Of a stretch of DNA of 64,000 nucleotides, positions 45,311-56,800 are shown in pieces; position 1 is the stretch's first letter; every line of letters begins with the position of its first letter. A program made the translations under genes and the position numbers. The notes under the pieces were generated by a model. That model was not told the DNA's origin and did not search any database. It saw nothing but the letters and a program-made list of their open reading frames with translations. Origin of the DNA: Kalmusia sp. IMI 367209 (lineage: Eukaryota; Ascomycota; Dothideomycetes; Pleosporales; Didymosphaeriaceae); assembly GCA_027946365.1 (NCBI GenBank), contig JAPEUQ010000004.1, forward strand, positions 2,666,001-2,730,000, written 5' to 3'.

Positions 45311-46761
45311 TTAGAATTTTTCATCCTTAGATTTTTTCCACCTAAAATCTTCATCCTCTTTCTCAGACCAGAATTTCAAACCCTCTCTCACGCAAATATC
45401 CATCAATGCATTCCGCGATTCTCCAACCCACTCTTTTTCCATTGAACGGACTAACTTTAATACAATGCGTTTCAGGTTGGGCGTGCACTTCTTCCACACC
45501 TCATTCTCTAGCCAGCGCCTGACTGCCTTGATCGTTGTCTCCCCATCCCAGATCATCTCTTCGAAGTATATGGAATCGTCCCTCAAACAAAGTTCTTCCA
45601 AGCTGGAGGGAAGGACATCTTCTAGACCTAGGCCAGCATCTCCTCTCCAGCCCAGCAGAATCGGCAGGGCTACCTCGAGCTTGGTGAGATGGGACAAGGA
45701 TACTAATGAGCCTAGACCCTGATTAGCGGTGGTATAGGGGACTACCTCGTCATGATCCAATGCTTCGAGGGTAAACGGCTCGAATGTAATGATCAATTCT
45801 GTTAGTGTGTGGCGGACAGAATCCCAACGCATTGCGCAATTCGACGCAGTCCAGTTGCATGAACGCATGACACCAGTGGTTATAAGTGAGGCTGCTTAAA
45901 TGCGGCATTTGCGCAAGAATAAAAGTTAGAGTAGCCGCGCTCGCTCTCGTCATGCTCAAATCTAGCGTACGAACGGTACAGACTGGTGGAATTGTGGTTG
46001 GCCATTCCGTGGGGGGAGACGGGGGCTTAGAAAACCCTATTCTATCTGGAAGTGGTACAGAGAGGATTTCCAATGACGGCAGGTAGCAAAATGGAAGACA
46101 ACATGAGAGTGGGAACACAGTATGGGTTCCACGTGCACAGCCCAGGTATGGTATGTCTTGGGCAAGATGTACTCTCTCCAACTTCGTAAGCGCGGATGTT
46201 GAGCTCCCAATCTTGAGAGCAAGAAAGTGGTAGAGCACCTTAGGAAGTAATGTGTTCCGATGGAGGAAGTCTAAACCTAAGTAGAGAGTCTTGAGGTTGG
46301 GACAGTGTACTATGATCAAGGCGATAGTAAGATCAAGCTCGTCCTCACTACCCAGTATCAGTTTCCGTTCGTTCTCAGATAGATTCATGCTACACATTTC
46401 TTTCTCCAACAAAGGTTTGCATTCAGAAATAGCGCTGTTCACCTTTGGCTTTTCTTCAATAGGCTCTTCTTCAATAGGCTTCGAGAAGCTATGCCAGATG
46501 CGTCGGGTATACCCTTTACTGTGGAAATTGATCTCTTCCACCATTGCTGCAAGGTCCGGGGACTGTATAACAGCTTTCAGGACGGCCGAAATGAGTGGGG
46601 GGAGGCTTGAATGGTTCCCAATCCAGTGAAATTCGCTTATACAGCTGCGGAAGGAGGGCCTGTCGCATGGATTTCGATGTTCGAGATAAACGGGAAATGT
46701 CCTCCTGTGACAGATCCACGATATCTTTCAGCTCGTTCGGTAAAGCTATATAGCCAGCCAT
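45311..46761 (-). pseudogene. F-box gene with two one-base frameshifts
   Basis: One F-box-type gene spread over three frames without splice signals between them. Frame 1 starts at ATG 46761 with the F-box (LPNELKDIV...LSQEDISRLSRTSKSMRQALLPQLYKRISLDW). Frame 2 continues as SAVLKAVIQSPDLAAMVEEI through 46544-45840. Frame 3 resumes with WDSVRHTLTELIITFEPFTLEAL to the stop at 45311. The first shift is most simply explained by one extra base in a run of six G (plus strand 46597-46602); the second by one extra base near 45828-45832 (GGG read from the minus strand). The rest stays protein-like on both sides, so the breaks are recent, or they are assembly errors in homopolymers. Intact relatives would be SCF ubiquitin-ligase adaptors of about 480 aa. 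Confidence 0.75.
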
Positions 46762-49381
46762 TGTGCGTTTGCGCTCTAATGAGGCGAGGAAAGAAGTTGT
46801 TATTAGGTGATATGTGAACGCGGCCGGTGAGAGAGGACGAGGAGGATAGGAGGATGAGAAGGATGAGATGATGTCCTCATTCCAGAATGCTCTAAAGATG
46901 GATCCGATTCAACAGCTTGTCTTCAGGAATATACATGATCGTAAGTCGAGGCCAAAACCAGACCAAAATCGCGCTAAGCGCTGACACTAGAATAGACCAG
47001 AGGATCACATTTGTTGACTCTCACTTTTCTATTTATAGGTTGGTCTGATGAGCTTCAAATCTTTTTTATCGACTACTTATAACCGTTAGGTCTTGCCTCT
47101 TGTGTACGGGATCCTATGGTACATGTAGGTAGGTGTTAACGGTCTTACCAATAAGCCATACCAGGCTTGCTATTAAGAGGGCTGGTTGACGCACTATATC
47201 TTTTGAAAGACGATGGCGTCTCATGTCCATTCGAAGAAGTTGGCCTCCACTATACCACGTGAGGGGAAGATGCCACAGCCATAAACCTATTCTGGACCAT
47301 AAACCCTTTCGCATTATTATCCTCATTGGTATGTTCGGTATGGTTTGTTGGTAGGGCCGCTAACTCCTGCCGGTACATAGATTTTGTGGTAAGGTGCCTA
47401 GTTCTCATTAGCGGTTTAGCAAATCACTCTCCAATTCCAACTCTTCACGTGTTAGTAATGACTGCCTTTCCAGGTGAAGCTCGAATCAAAGGAGCCTGTG
47501 ATGGGGTAGATTGCAAATCGTAGAGAATTTCAATTGTGGATGGCATTGGATGCGTTACCAAAGTTGCTCAGTAGTTGAACAGCGTAACCTTGCTACATTG
47601 TCTCCCCTCATCAATAATCGCGTCCTCTACCAATTGTTGAGAGGACCCGAAGATAGAACTCTTTGTGAGTCGTAAGCGACCTGAACCATGGATCGCAACG
47701 CGCTCTCATAGGGCGTCAATAGCTTCAAATCAATTCGTGGCCGCAAGCTAAATTCTACTTATGCTTTTAGCCTTGTTCGAACCGTTCGGAACGCCGTGGG
47801 AGTCGCTTCAGCACCTGACGGCTTCAGGGAATTAGGGTACGCCCGTTTTGCCATGGTTTTCCTTCCTCCTATGGGCTTTCTTCCTACGACAGATTTGTCT
47901 TTTTCTTCTTTATCCTCTGCCGCATCCCCTCCTTCCCCTCTTCTCTTTGTTTTCTTAGTCAATTTTGCTTTGTGCTTCTTTGCCTTTTAGCCGTACGGGT
48001 TTCGATCTCGGAATCACACCTAAGAAAATAGTTGAGGGGGCAAGTCATTTACAGCATATTCAATGGTCCATCTAAAATCTTGCAGGTAGTACAGGTAGTG
48101 GCATCTAGCACGACGACCTTAATGTGTGGTACACTGGAATTTTAAGCCATTTGCCACATTGACAGGGGAGGCGGTAGAAGATGGCAGAATAATTCTTACT
48201 GGCTACACGGCAAATTCTCAGCCAATTAAAAGACTGACGTTCCTTAGTAAGCAATAAATAATCTTGTGGCAATTGGCTTAAATATCCAGGGGGTACCACA
48301 GTAGATATCTGAGGCGGTAGGGACTGAATTTGTAGTAGGTCCGCCATTGGTAGTGGCGGCGCTCGCGGACAATAAAAGAATGCAAGAGAGCTTCATGAGT
48401 GAATGAGGTTGTAGTCAAGCAATGCAGAGAGATCAGACCCCGTCATCGTGGTGGCTATGGACATCCTCTCTATCCTTTATCTTTGAACAATTTCCAGCCT
48501 CGCTTGTTGATATACCGTAATTTGATCTGCTTAGATAGATCCGATAACTTAGGTGGTGGCGCAACTCATCTAATGTCATCGCCCTTTGATACGCCTTTCA
48601 AGATATTGAAAACTAGGGAGTTGAACCACTATCTCCTTTATAGTCTACTCTCCTTTACACTAGGTACAATCTTTGCTCTTTGGTAATACATATATTGAGA
48701 TCAAATAAATGAGAGATTGAATCGAAGAAATAGAGTGCAGTGAACGAATTGAACGGAGTGAATGATTCAAGTGAAACATGGAAAACTGTATGATTGAGCT
48801 AGATTTGATAAATAGCATCGAGCTAGCTAATACATATAGCTGATATTCAGGGATCCGTCAGGCCGTTCGGAGTAAGCTCAGGTCTTTACTTAACAGATCG
48901 CATCAATTCGTGGAACTCGATAGCGTTGGAGAGAGGTCCTTTATTCAAGAAAATCGAGTACTAGTGGTCTCGTGCTACCCATCTCGTTATCGCACAGTCC
49001 CCAGTAGTGTTGGTGACCAATGCTGATACTTTCGCTCGACTTATTCCTTCAGTATCTTAATGATACGTTTTTGGCATTCGCCTAGCTGATTTAAGCATTG
49101 TTACTCACGGTGATACTCCGTGAGTTTTTCGCTTTCTTAACTTTCGATCTTCGTTCACATTATGCAGCCATCCGTCTCTGAAACCCATTGGACTATCCAG
49201 GGATTGGTCATGAGAGGTTCAAGACGTACTGCTGCAAGCTGAACGCATGCTTAACATTGAGACCTTTGTCCAAATGCTTTAATTCAAGTATGAAGGAACC
49301 GCATCGACCAGCAAACACTCATGCTCTTCTCTCATATGCTCCTACTATCCATCATTTTCTCGCCGTTACTATCCATTGTTT
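46762..49381. other. Gene-poor, fairly AT-rich stretch, 2.6 kb
   Basis: No supported gene. A Lys-rich frame on the minus strand at 47962-47759 and an 80-aa frame at 48347-48105 look like fragments; the latter is followed in another frame by a CTTC-type Cys pair. This may be decayed mobile-element or gene sequence, but I find no terminal repeats, target duplications or transposase/reverse-transcriptase motifs. Confidence 0.4.
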
Positions 49382-50422
49382 ATGACAAATAAGTCCACTG
49401 TTTTCTGGCTAGTCGCTTCGCTATATACGTTCCTCTTCGTCAACTCCATCAACTCGATTCAAAGAGAGAACGCTACTTTTACCGAAAAACATCCTGGGAC
49501 CCCAAGGCTCTCATCTACATCGACGATCTCGAGTAAATCATGGAGGAAAAGGATGTAATGTACTGCAAGCCATATCTAGGAGTCATAGTGGACGAAATCA
49601 AAGCCACGATTGGCGGTTCGCCATCCGGCACTGGCTGTGTTTACAGCTCCAGACTGATATTCAAGAATTCTGACGCAGTGGATGTCTTCAACAACGAGCA
49701 CGGTCAGCTTGCAGCCCTGGCAAGGGATGCTTATGAGGAGATGGAGAAACAATGGGACGCTAATACTCCTGGCAAACGGAAACCAAGCGTGTTGACGGCA
49801 ATGTTTCTCAAAAGAGAAGTATACCTGAGTTCGTCACTGAAGGGACTAGGCATCAGTATCAGTCCAATTTGGGACATGAAAAGCAAGTCGATCCTAGATA
49901 GTCTTCCACAGGGCTTAAAAGATTGCATGACGAAGTGCGAGGCAGACTTCCGTCGACGCCAAGGAGATGAAAGTCTCAACACGCACAGACGGCGCGGTAC
50001 CTGTGTAAGTTCAAACCATCGAAGATCATGCTTTCAAAGCCATGAGAAGCTAAAATAGAATCTAGGGAGAAATCATGGCAATGCTGCAATATCTCTCGCA
50101 AAATCCAAACGAACAGAGCTGCATAGGAGCACAGTTCGTCTCGGTGCACAGAAAAAATGGAGTACTCCAAGTCATCCATCCTTGCGGCATGGGACAAATC
50201 AACGACGTTCCCGCAAATGAGACATGGGGTTGCCAGTTGCCCATTATTCTATGTGGTGGAAGTAGCATAGATGACACAAAACTTGTATTTAAGACCTATG
50301 CAATTGGAAAGATGAAGCAGAATAACGACGAGTTGGAAAGTGACGAAGATTACGAAAAGTCAGTCAGGTACCACACGGTAGATCATATCAAACTTCCAGA
50401 GAATTTATTCAGTTTTCCATAG
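49382..50422 (+). CDS. Secreted protein with deaminase-like zinc signature
   Basis: Candidate secreted zinc protein, best model three exons: 49382-49532, 49580-50004 and 50066-50422 (introns 47 and 61 nt), 310 aa. A signal peptide covers about residues 1-22 to 26. In the middle, LTAMFLKREVYLSSSLKG resembles the first two strands of the cytidine-deaminase fold. The second intron falls exactly in the motif C|GEIMAM; CxE at the start of a helix, followed by strand FVSVHRKNGVLQVI and HPCG, fits the CxE...PC zinc signature. The last ligand is not in the classic PCxxC place; another Cys follows 15 residues later. The first intron is uncertain: the frame before it also reads protein-like in another phase up to a stop at 49534, so the 5' part may be frameshifted. 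Secreted deaminase-fold proteins are known among bacterial toxin systems; a similar role here is inference only. Confidence 0.55.
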
Positions 50423-51691
50423 GTAAAAGGAGTTAATTACCCTCAAGGTTAGGAAGGTGCATAATAGCGTTCTTGGGGCGGTATCAGAGTAGACAGTCTT
50501 CTAGGTAGCAGATCAAATGGGCTTACATTGTCTCTTAACAGACGGTAGAGCAGGCAAAAATCTCAGCTTTTCCTACATATCTCGCTAGTAAAGCTACGAA
50601 GATGAAGCGAACCTGCTTCGGACAAAACAGCTCGCTTTGCACCAGGCAAGCACATTTGTGCAGGCTCACCACTGCTTATCCTGCGCGCATATTTTAGATT
50701 CGACGCGTAAAAACTGGACTTGATCGCTTTCTCTGATGCTTGTGATCCTTGTGAACCGGGCGTTTATGCTATGATTTGGCCTCCTATCCCTGCAAATGAT
50801 ACTGCGCCCGGCGGCCCATGGCTAGTTTGTTAGAGTAGGAATCGTTTGCTTGCATAGTCCAGAAACATCTCTTTATCCATCATACCTAATCAGAGAGGTT
50901 CGCCTTGTGACTGTATCTTTGCATGTGCATGCACGAAAAGCTGGTTGAAATTATGGTTTTACTGATCGACAGCCCTCGAATTAGTATAGTTTCTCCGCTG
51001 GAGACGTTGTGCTCTAAATTAAGAATTCGTAAATGATGTCAATCTATCCCTGTAGTCGTGTAAATCCAGGATATTCGTTTCAGCCACAGACGTTTCTTGC
51101 GGCCCCCAACTTCGACATCGTTCCAGAATGATGTCAACGCAGCCCTACCACTGCACAAATAGAGAAGTTCGCTACAGCCACAGACATCCTGTGCAACCTT
51201 CATACGCTTCTACGAATCGCCTGCCCTTGCATACAGCTCGACGCAGAAGCTTGACCTCGGTTCCTCCCGCTACTACAATTCGCCGATAACCCACGTCTCG
51301 TGTCTATACAACGTACCTCCTAGTTCCAGAAACAATGTCTGCGTATCACGAAACACACCTGCCAGATTGGCATGGCGATCAGAGACCAGGCGAAAAATAG
51401 ACGGCGAGTCCAAGTCCGGAATACGAAGCGAAGGCTACACATGGTTGGAGCGCGGTGCTTTGATTGGGGACCGTACGACGGACCCGTTGACGATCGTCGC
51501 GCGGCTCGCTAACCTTGTGGGGGTTTAGGTATAGTGTACTGTAGTACGCCGCCCTCTCTCCGTGGAAGCTCCCCATCGTCGCAAACACGAGCGTAGGTAT
51601 AAAGATGTCAAGAGAAACCACTTATCTAGGTCTTGACATATTCGCCCCAGTTGAATCCCACCTTCCGAAATTACCATAGAAATCGGTCACG
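50423..51691. other. Intergenic, no supported gene
   Basis: 3' side of the deaminase-like gene and promoter of the GH25 gene. Short frames only. Confidence 0.6.
51598..51603 (+). promoter_or_regulatory. TATA box-like TATAAA
   Basis: TATAAA 89 nt upstream of the GH25 start codon. Confidence 0.45.
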
Positions 51692-52505
51692 ATGAAGTGT
51701 CTTTCATTTCTTCCATTATTGGCTGCGACAGCCCATGGTGCAGTCCAAGGCTTCGACATCTCCCACTATCAAGCATCCGTCAACTTCCCTGCAGCGTACT
51801 CGGGCGGCCTACGCTTCGTGTACATCAAGGCTACGGAAGGCACCACGTACCAAGACCCTGCATTTTCCTCGCACTATAGCGGCGCTACGTCTGCAGGGTT
51901 CATCCGCGGCGGCTACCATTTTGTATGCTCTCCCCACAAGCCATTGTCAATCAATAGAGCATTCCATGTTTGAATGCCTGGGAGTTTCACGACCGCAATC
52001 CAATCTTAGCCCTAACCTCTCTTCCAACTTTTGATCTCGCTGCAAAAGACAAACACTAACCTGTACGCCAAACCCACAGGCACGCCCCGCATCTTCCACT
52101 GGCGCAGCCCAAGCCTCCTACTTTGTCGCCCACGGCGGCGGCTGGTCCAACGACGGGAAAACGCTCCCAGGCATGCTCGACCTGGAAGGCGACTGCGCGG
52201 GCCTCTCGACCGCCTCCATGGTATCCTGGATCAGCAGCTTCTCCAACCAGTACCACAGTCTGACGGGCCGCTGGCCCGTCATCTACACGACGAACAGCTG
52301 GTGGTCGACGTGCACGGGGAATAGCGCGGCGTTCAACGCGAACAGCCCTCTGATGCTGGCGCGGTGGGGGAGCACGGCGGGCACGATCCCCGGGGGCTGG
52401 CCTTATTATACCATTTGGCAGTACAAGGATAGTAATACGTATGGGGGTGATAGCGATGTTTTCAACGGTGATGCGACGCAGTTGAAGAAATTGGCGACAG
52501 GTTGA
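51692..52505 (+). CDS. GH25 N,O-diacetylmuramidase (lysozyme)
   Basis: Secreted Chalaropsis-type lysozyme that cleaves bacterial peptidoglycan. 218 aa in two exons, 51692-51922 and 52080-52505, with a 157-nt phase-0 intron between GGYHF and ARPASS. A signal peptide covers residues 1 to about 16-18. Family landmarks are GFDISHYQ at the start of the mature protein (catalytic Asp), FVYIKATEG, the motif LDLEGDC (catalytic Asp/Glu), YTTNSWW, and the C-terminal WPYYTIWQY. The length fits the single-domain fungal form; no extra binding module. Fungal GH25 enzymes are probably used against competing bacteria and are thought to be of bacterial origin in evolution; that is family knowledge, not seen here. 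Confidence 0.95.
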
Positions 52506-53086
52506 AGGATTGTGTCGAATCTGATGATATTTGAAGGAGACTTCGCGCTCTAACTACGATCGCTATAGTAGATGTTGAATCTAAACATGTTATGATTTGC
52601 ACTCGAAGTCGGGTCAGCTTTCAAACACAACAGTGAGTTGAAGATTTACATGGGCATGGTTTGGTCTTAGAGCTTTATGACCGAGCTGCGAAGGCTTTTA
52701 AAAGAGGATGGCTTTTCTGCATAAGAGGAGTACTTGTGATAGCTATGTAAATCTGCAGCATTTACATTACGGGATTCGTAATCTCGTGCTTCATTATGCA
52801 ATTTGTGAAAGACCGGGTTGTGATTGCTTCCATTCCTCGCTGGTTATGTTCGAGAATATCATTACCGTGATATTGTTATCCTATGTTGACCGTCAAGTAG
52901 CTATACTATCAACTATTTGCGATCTATACGCACCTATATACATCATGCAGATCATGTCATGCAATACCCAATGCACTTGACATGCTTCCAATGTCACAAT
53001 GCCACCCTACCAGGTTTACATGCCGGCCCCAACGCCAGAGAAAAAATCGTTACAAAACGCCGCGTCCCTAAGCCTCCTCTCTTGAC
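52506..53086. other. Convergent 3' intergenic region
   Basis: Between the stops of GH25 (plus) and GH76 (minus). No feature seen beyond AT-rich UTR-like sequence. Confidence 0.55.
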
Positions 53087-54650
53087 TCACATGATCAACC
53101 AATACCCTCCTCCAACGGTTGCAACAGTCATTAGTATCGTAAGTATCGCCGCACCCGCCTTATCTGCCGTTGTGGCAACAACACTCTCCAAAGTGGGGAT
53201 GCCTTCATCTTGACCAGTTCCCAAGGTTGGATCTCCTTTACTGGTTCCGCCCGAATTAGACGTCAGCGGCGCCTTCGAGTGCTGAACCATATTTGCACTA
53301 ATGATACTCAATGCGGCCAGTTGCTGACCCACGCCCGACTTGCCGTCATAGCCATTCCAATACCATCGGTTTCCGCATTCATATTGCAAAGAGGATGATT
53401 CCGAGGGTCCAACGCAGGATTGCGCTGCAGCTATGCCGGATTTTTGAAGGTGTGGCATGATCGTAGGGGCGGTAAAAGGTGCAAGTTGGACGGAGACGGC
53501 GAACCAGCGAGCCAGGTAGCCTTTGAAGGAGACCATGTCGCCGTTGCAGTTCTGCGGTCCCTCGCAGGGCTCTGTCATTATGCCATTATTCTGTGAGGGG
53601 AAGAAAATGCTGGTTTTGTTGATGAAACCTGTAAGACGTTGGGCCCAGATCTCGGAACCGTTTGTATAATTGTACATCTGATTTGGTCAGTATGTTGCAA
53701 GGGACAAGCGCGGAAAGCGTCCGTAAACGTACGTAGGCAGCACCTCCGATCATAATGCCATAATTATAAGTCCACTGATTATGGTCCGCCTTCGTACAGT
53801 TCAGTCCGGTGTCTGCACCATCGTACACGTCATAGTCCTTCGTGACCAAAGGACTCGTATTTTCTAACCAGTCGAAAATCTCCTCTGCTCTCTTCGCGTA
53901 TGTCTCGTTGCCCGTGAACAGAGCTAGCCTGGCTGACAGCTGGAAGTATCCACCGTTAGAAGCCAAATTCTTGTAATTCCACCCGGGCAACCATTGATAA
54001 ATCTGCCACCGGACTCCTCCACCGCAAGTTGCAGCTTCCCATCGAGTCGCAAGCTGATTCCAAATGGATTGCGACAGACCGAGCCAGCCTGGAGTGCCAT
54101 CAGGAGGATTAGGAAAATTGTATTCGGCGGCGCTCATCAGAGTGAAAGCCCAAAACAATTGATCGTCATTGCCTTCGTCTTTGGACTGGTTTGCGGGCAT
54201 CTACGGCGTGTAAGTCTACATCACAATAGCCCGCCGCCCAGCCTTGCACCTCGTCGTTGTGACTCTCTTTCGTGGGCAATGCAGAAACGACAAAGAGAAA
54301 CTCACATAATCCCATTTGTCTCCCGCTTGGTGTATCAGACCGTCCCGAATCATATCATTGTACGACGAGTCATTCGTGTAGTACCAGTAGTCGATCAACT
54401 GCCCAAACATAGCGCCAGCCTGCCACCAATAGTAGGGCGGATAGGTCAACAGGCCTGTGATCCCGGAGATGACCTTGTCGTCCGTCGTCGCGTACATGGA
54501 CCACAGCACCTGCGCGACATCTTTTGCTGCGCTGCGCACCGAGTCTGGGCTCGTAGGGTCTAGGTCGATGGCTGAAGCGGGGAGCGAGCATAGGTTCGCT
54601 GCCAAGAGCGTGAGCGCAGTCCAAGCCTGCGCGGCGCGGAAAAGCTTCAT
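53087..54650 (-). CDS. GH76 endo-1,6-alpha-mannanase, GPI-type (DCW1/DFG5-like)
   Basis: Cell-wall GH76 protein of the Dcw1/Dfg5 type, thought to link GPI-anchored proteins to wall glucan through mannose chains. 467 aa in three exons: 54650-54306, 54200-53733 and 53677-53087 (introns 105 and 55 nt, all phase 0). A signal peptide covers about residues 1-27. Landmarks are TYPPYYWWQAGAMFGQLIDYWYYT, the catalytic Asp pair in DEGNDDQLFWAF, TCGGGVRWQIYQW and NYGIMIGGAAY. A Ser/Gly-rich linker and a hydrophobic tail (AAILTILMTVATVGGGYWLIM) mark a GPI signal. The upstream in-frame TTG codons are not used; ATG 54650 fits. Confidence 0.95.
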
Positions 54651-55674
54651 GGCAACATGTATATGCAAGAAAGACGAAAGAGCGAGCGATGGGAGTTGAA
54701 GCGACAGAAAAGCAGGCCGACGGCGAGAGAAGTGAGGAGGAGCGAGGCTTCGTGAGGAAAGGGAAAGTGCGAGCGCCCCGTTGCAGCCGGTTTAAGCCAT
54801 CGAGGAATGCAAACAGGTGCGAACGATGGATCCAGCAGGCCAGCACCCAGCTCTGCAGGCCGGCGGGCAGCACGTCAGAGGCCCGGTCCTGGAACAGTCG
54901 GCAACATGGCCATTCACAGGGCGAAGTGGCAGACAAGCCGCCTCTGCGCCGGCCATAACGGGGTCCATTCGATGACAGGTGGGATGGGCTTCCGTTGGCT
55001 GCCGCCGCATGACTTCATTACTCATAACAAGCATTTGCCCGCATCGGGCAACCGGTGGAGATACAGCGTGGCTGAGCCGTAGCGAACGGATCCTGTGGAG
55101 CTCCCGCTTCACGTTCCTGCAGCTCTCAATTTTGTGTGAATTGAATGTGGACCCGAGTAGGGAAATTATCTGACGACCAAGCTTTCCAAGGGCTGTTTGA
55201 AGCTTGAGAGTGTGGGGCAGCTTTCTTCGGTGAAGCTTGATCGGCAGCTAGCCTCGCGCTAGGCCATACGCGTCACCACAACCATCGCCACGCTTACACC
55301 AGGCGAAGGTGCATCGACCCATCGACGCATCTGTCCATGTGGATTTAAGAGTTGCTGTGGATCAAGAGCAGCGAGTGGAGAGGAGCGGGCGCGCGGTTTC
55401 AATACGCGCTCTTGCCAAGAATCAGCACCAATCCACGTGATTTGCAACGTCACATTGTGGTCCCACGAGTTCGGAGATGATTGTCGCGCGACACGCATGT
55501 GTCCATCGAGGCTGAGTAGCTATTGTGGAGTCTGACACAACCCGTCTATTTAACCATTGGGTGGGAACTGCTCCATTGAGAAGGCAATGGCATCCCTCCA
55601 TATTTCTCTCACGAAGGATCTCAGGAGAAGTCCATCAAAGATCTCGCAATCTCCTGCAACATCTTCGGGCAGAC
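54651..55674. other. Intergenic, no supported gene
   Basis: Promoter of the GH76 gene and 3' side of the metalloprotease. Overlapping frames at 54792-55112 have no support. Confidence 0.55.
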
Positions 55675-56800
55675 TCAAGTACCCGTTACGTACCCCTCCT
55701 TAGGATGAGCGAGCCCGTACCGTGTGTTCCACCAGCTGCGCATCCTGTCGATTTGCCCTCGAGTGAATGCGAACATGCACTGTTCATGAACATAATCTAC
55801 AACAGTCAGCACCGTTTCAAAAACATTCTCTACCCATCTAGCGTCCGCCCCACTCACAAACACTTACTCATGTAATTATGCCACGGATCCTTGCCCGGGA
55901 ACTGAGGACATGTGTCGGGTTGTTCGCCCTTGCAGTCCTTCTTGAACGTCCCTGGTCGATGACCCAAATGGACTGGCGTATCGTCAACGTCGTCACCGGC
56001 GTCGTCCGTACAAGTCGAGTTGTCCAAGCTAGGACTCCCACCTCGAGCCTGGAACGTATGCTGGAGACCAAGCCAATGGCCTACTTCGTGGACTACGACG
56101 CTTCCCACGAATACTCCGTTGCCCGCCCTTTTGTCCAATTTCATCGGGGAGGAACTTGGCTTCATGTCCAATCGTCAGCATGAATATCCATACCGAGTTA
56201 CCAGTACTTGGACGTGATTGATCTCGCCTTATCCATGATAAGATAGGGGGCAATGCTTACGGTCCTCCGTACAAAGGTCATCCTCAAGCTTCGTGGTATC
56301 GTTCCGTGGTAGCGAACATTCCTAGACAAATAAGCTAATAGTCGGGTTTCATGCGCAATAGATATTAACATACACCAGCCTGATCAAAGTCGGCAAGGCC
56401 CCTAAAAAGATACAGATTGAGGGTTGTATAGTCCCCTTGATGCTCGTCCTAACCCGGTCAACCCGTGTGAAAGAAATGGGCCGAGAACGTACGTTGTGGT
56501 CGATGCCGACAAGTCCGAATTGAAAGCCCACAGGCCGGTGTGCTTCGTTTAACACTTTCATTATCGCATGGATCATCGAGTCCTACAATGCGGTTAGGAT
56601 TGACGAAGCCTATGTGTCTGAGATTCTTCGCAGTGCCCAGGTGGACTTACCGAGGCGTTTCCATCCTCAGGTTGGTTGGACTGAGCGAGGATGTCTGAGC
56701 CATACCTCAAGAAAATAGGCCTCTTCCAAGTTGGACGAAAGTCAGAAGCTTCGCTAGGGGGGAGGACATTCCAACATCCATTGCATCGACCGGCTGTTTC
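55675..56800 (-). CDS. M43-type secreted metalloprotease, irregular centre
   Basis: Zinc metalloprotease of the M43 (pappalysin/cytophagalysin) type. The zinc motif HEVGHWLGLQH lies at 56090-56058 (HExxHxxGxxH). Supported pieces on the minus strand: about 56800-56651; 56581-56492 (MIHAIMKVLNEAHRPVGFQFGL); about 56448-56370 (GDYTTLNLYLF); 56322-56261 (ECSLPRNDTTKLEDD); 56159-55868 with the zinc motif and DTCPQFPGKDPWHNYM; and the last exon 55796-55675 ending EGYVTGT. Short introns joining most pieces have fitting phases. Between 56260 and 56160 no single model satisfies both intron length and frame, and a stop interrupts, so the gene may be slightly damaged. The 5' end, including the signal peptide, is not resolved. 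Confidence 0.7.
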
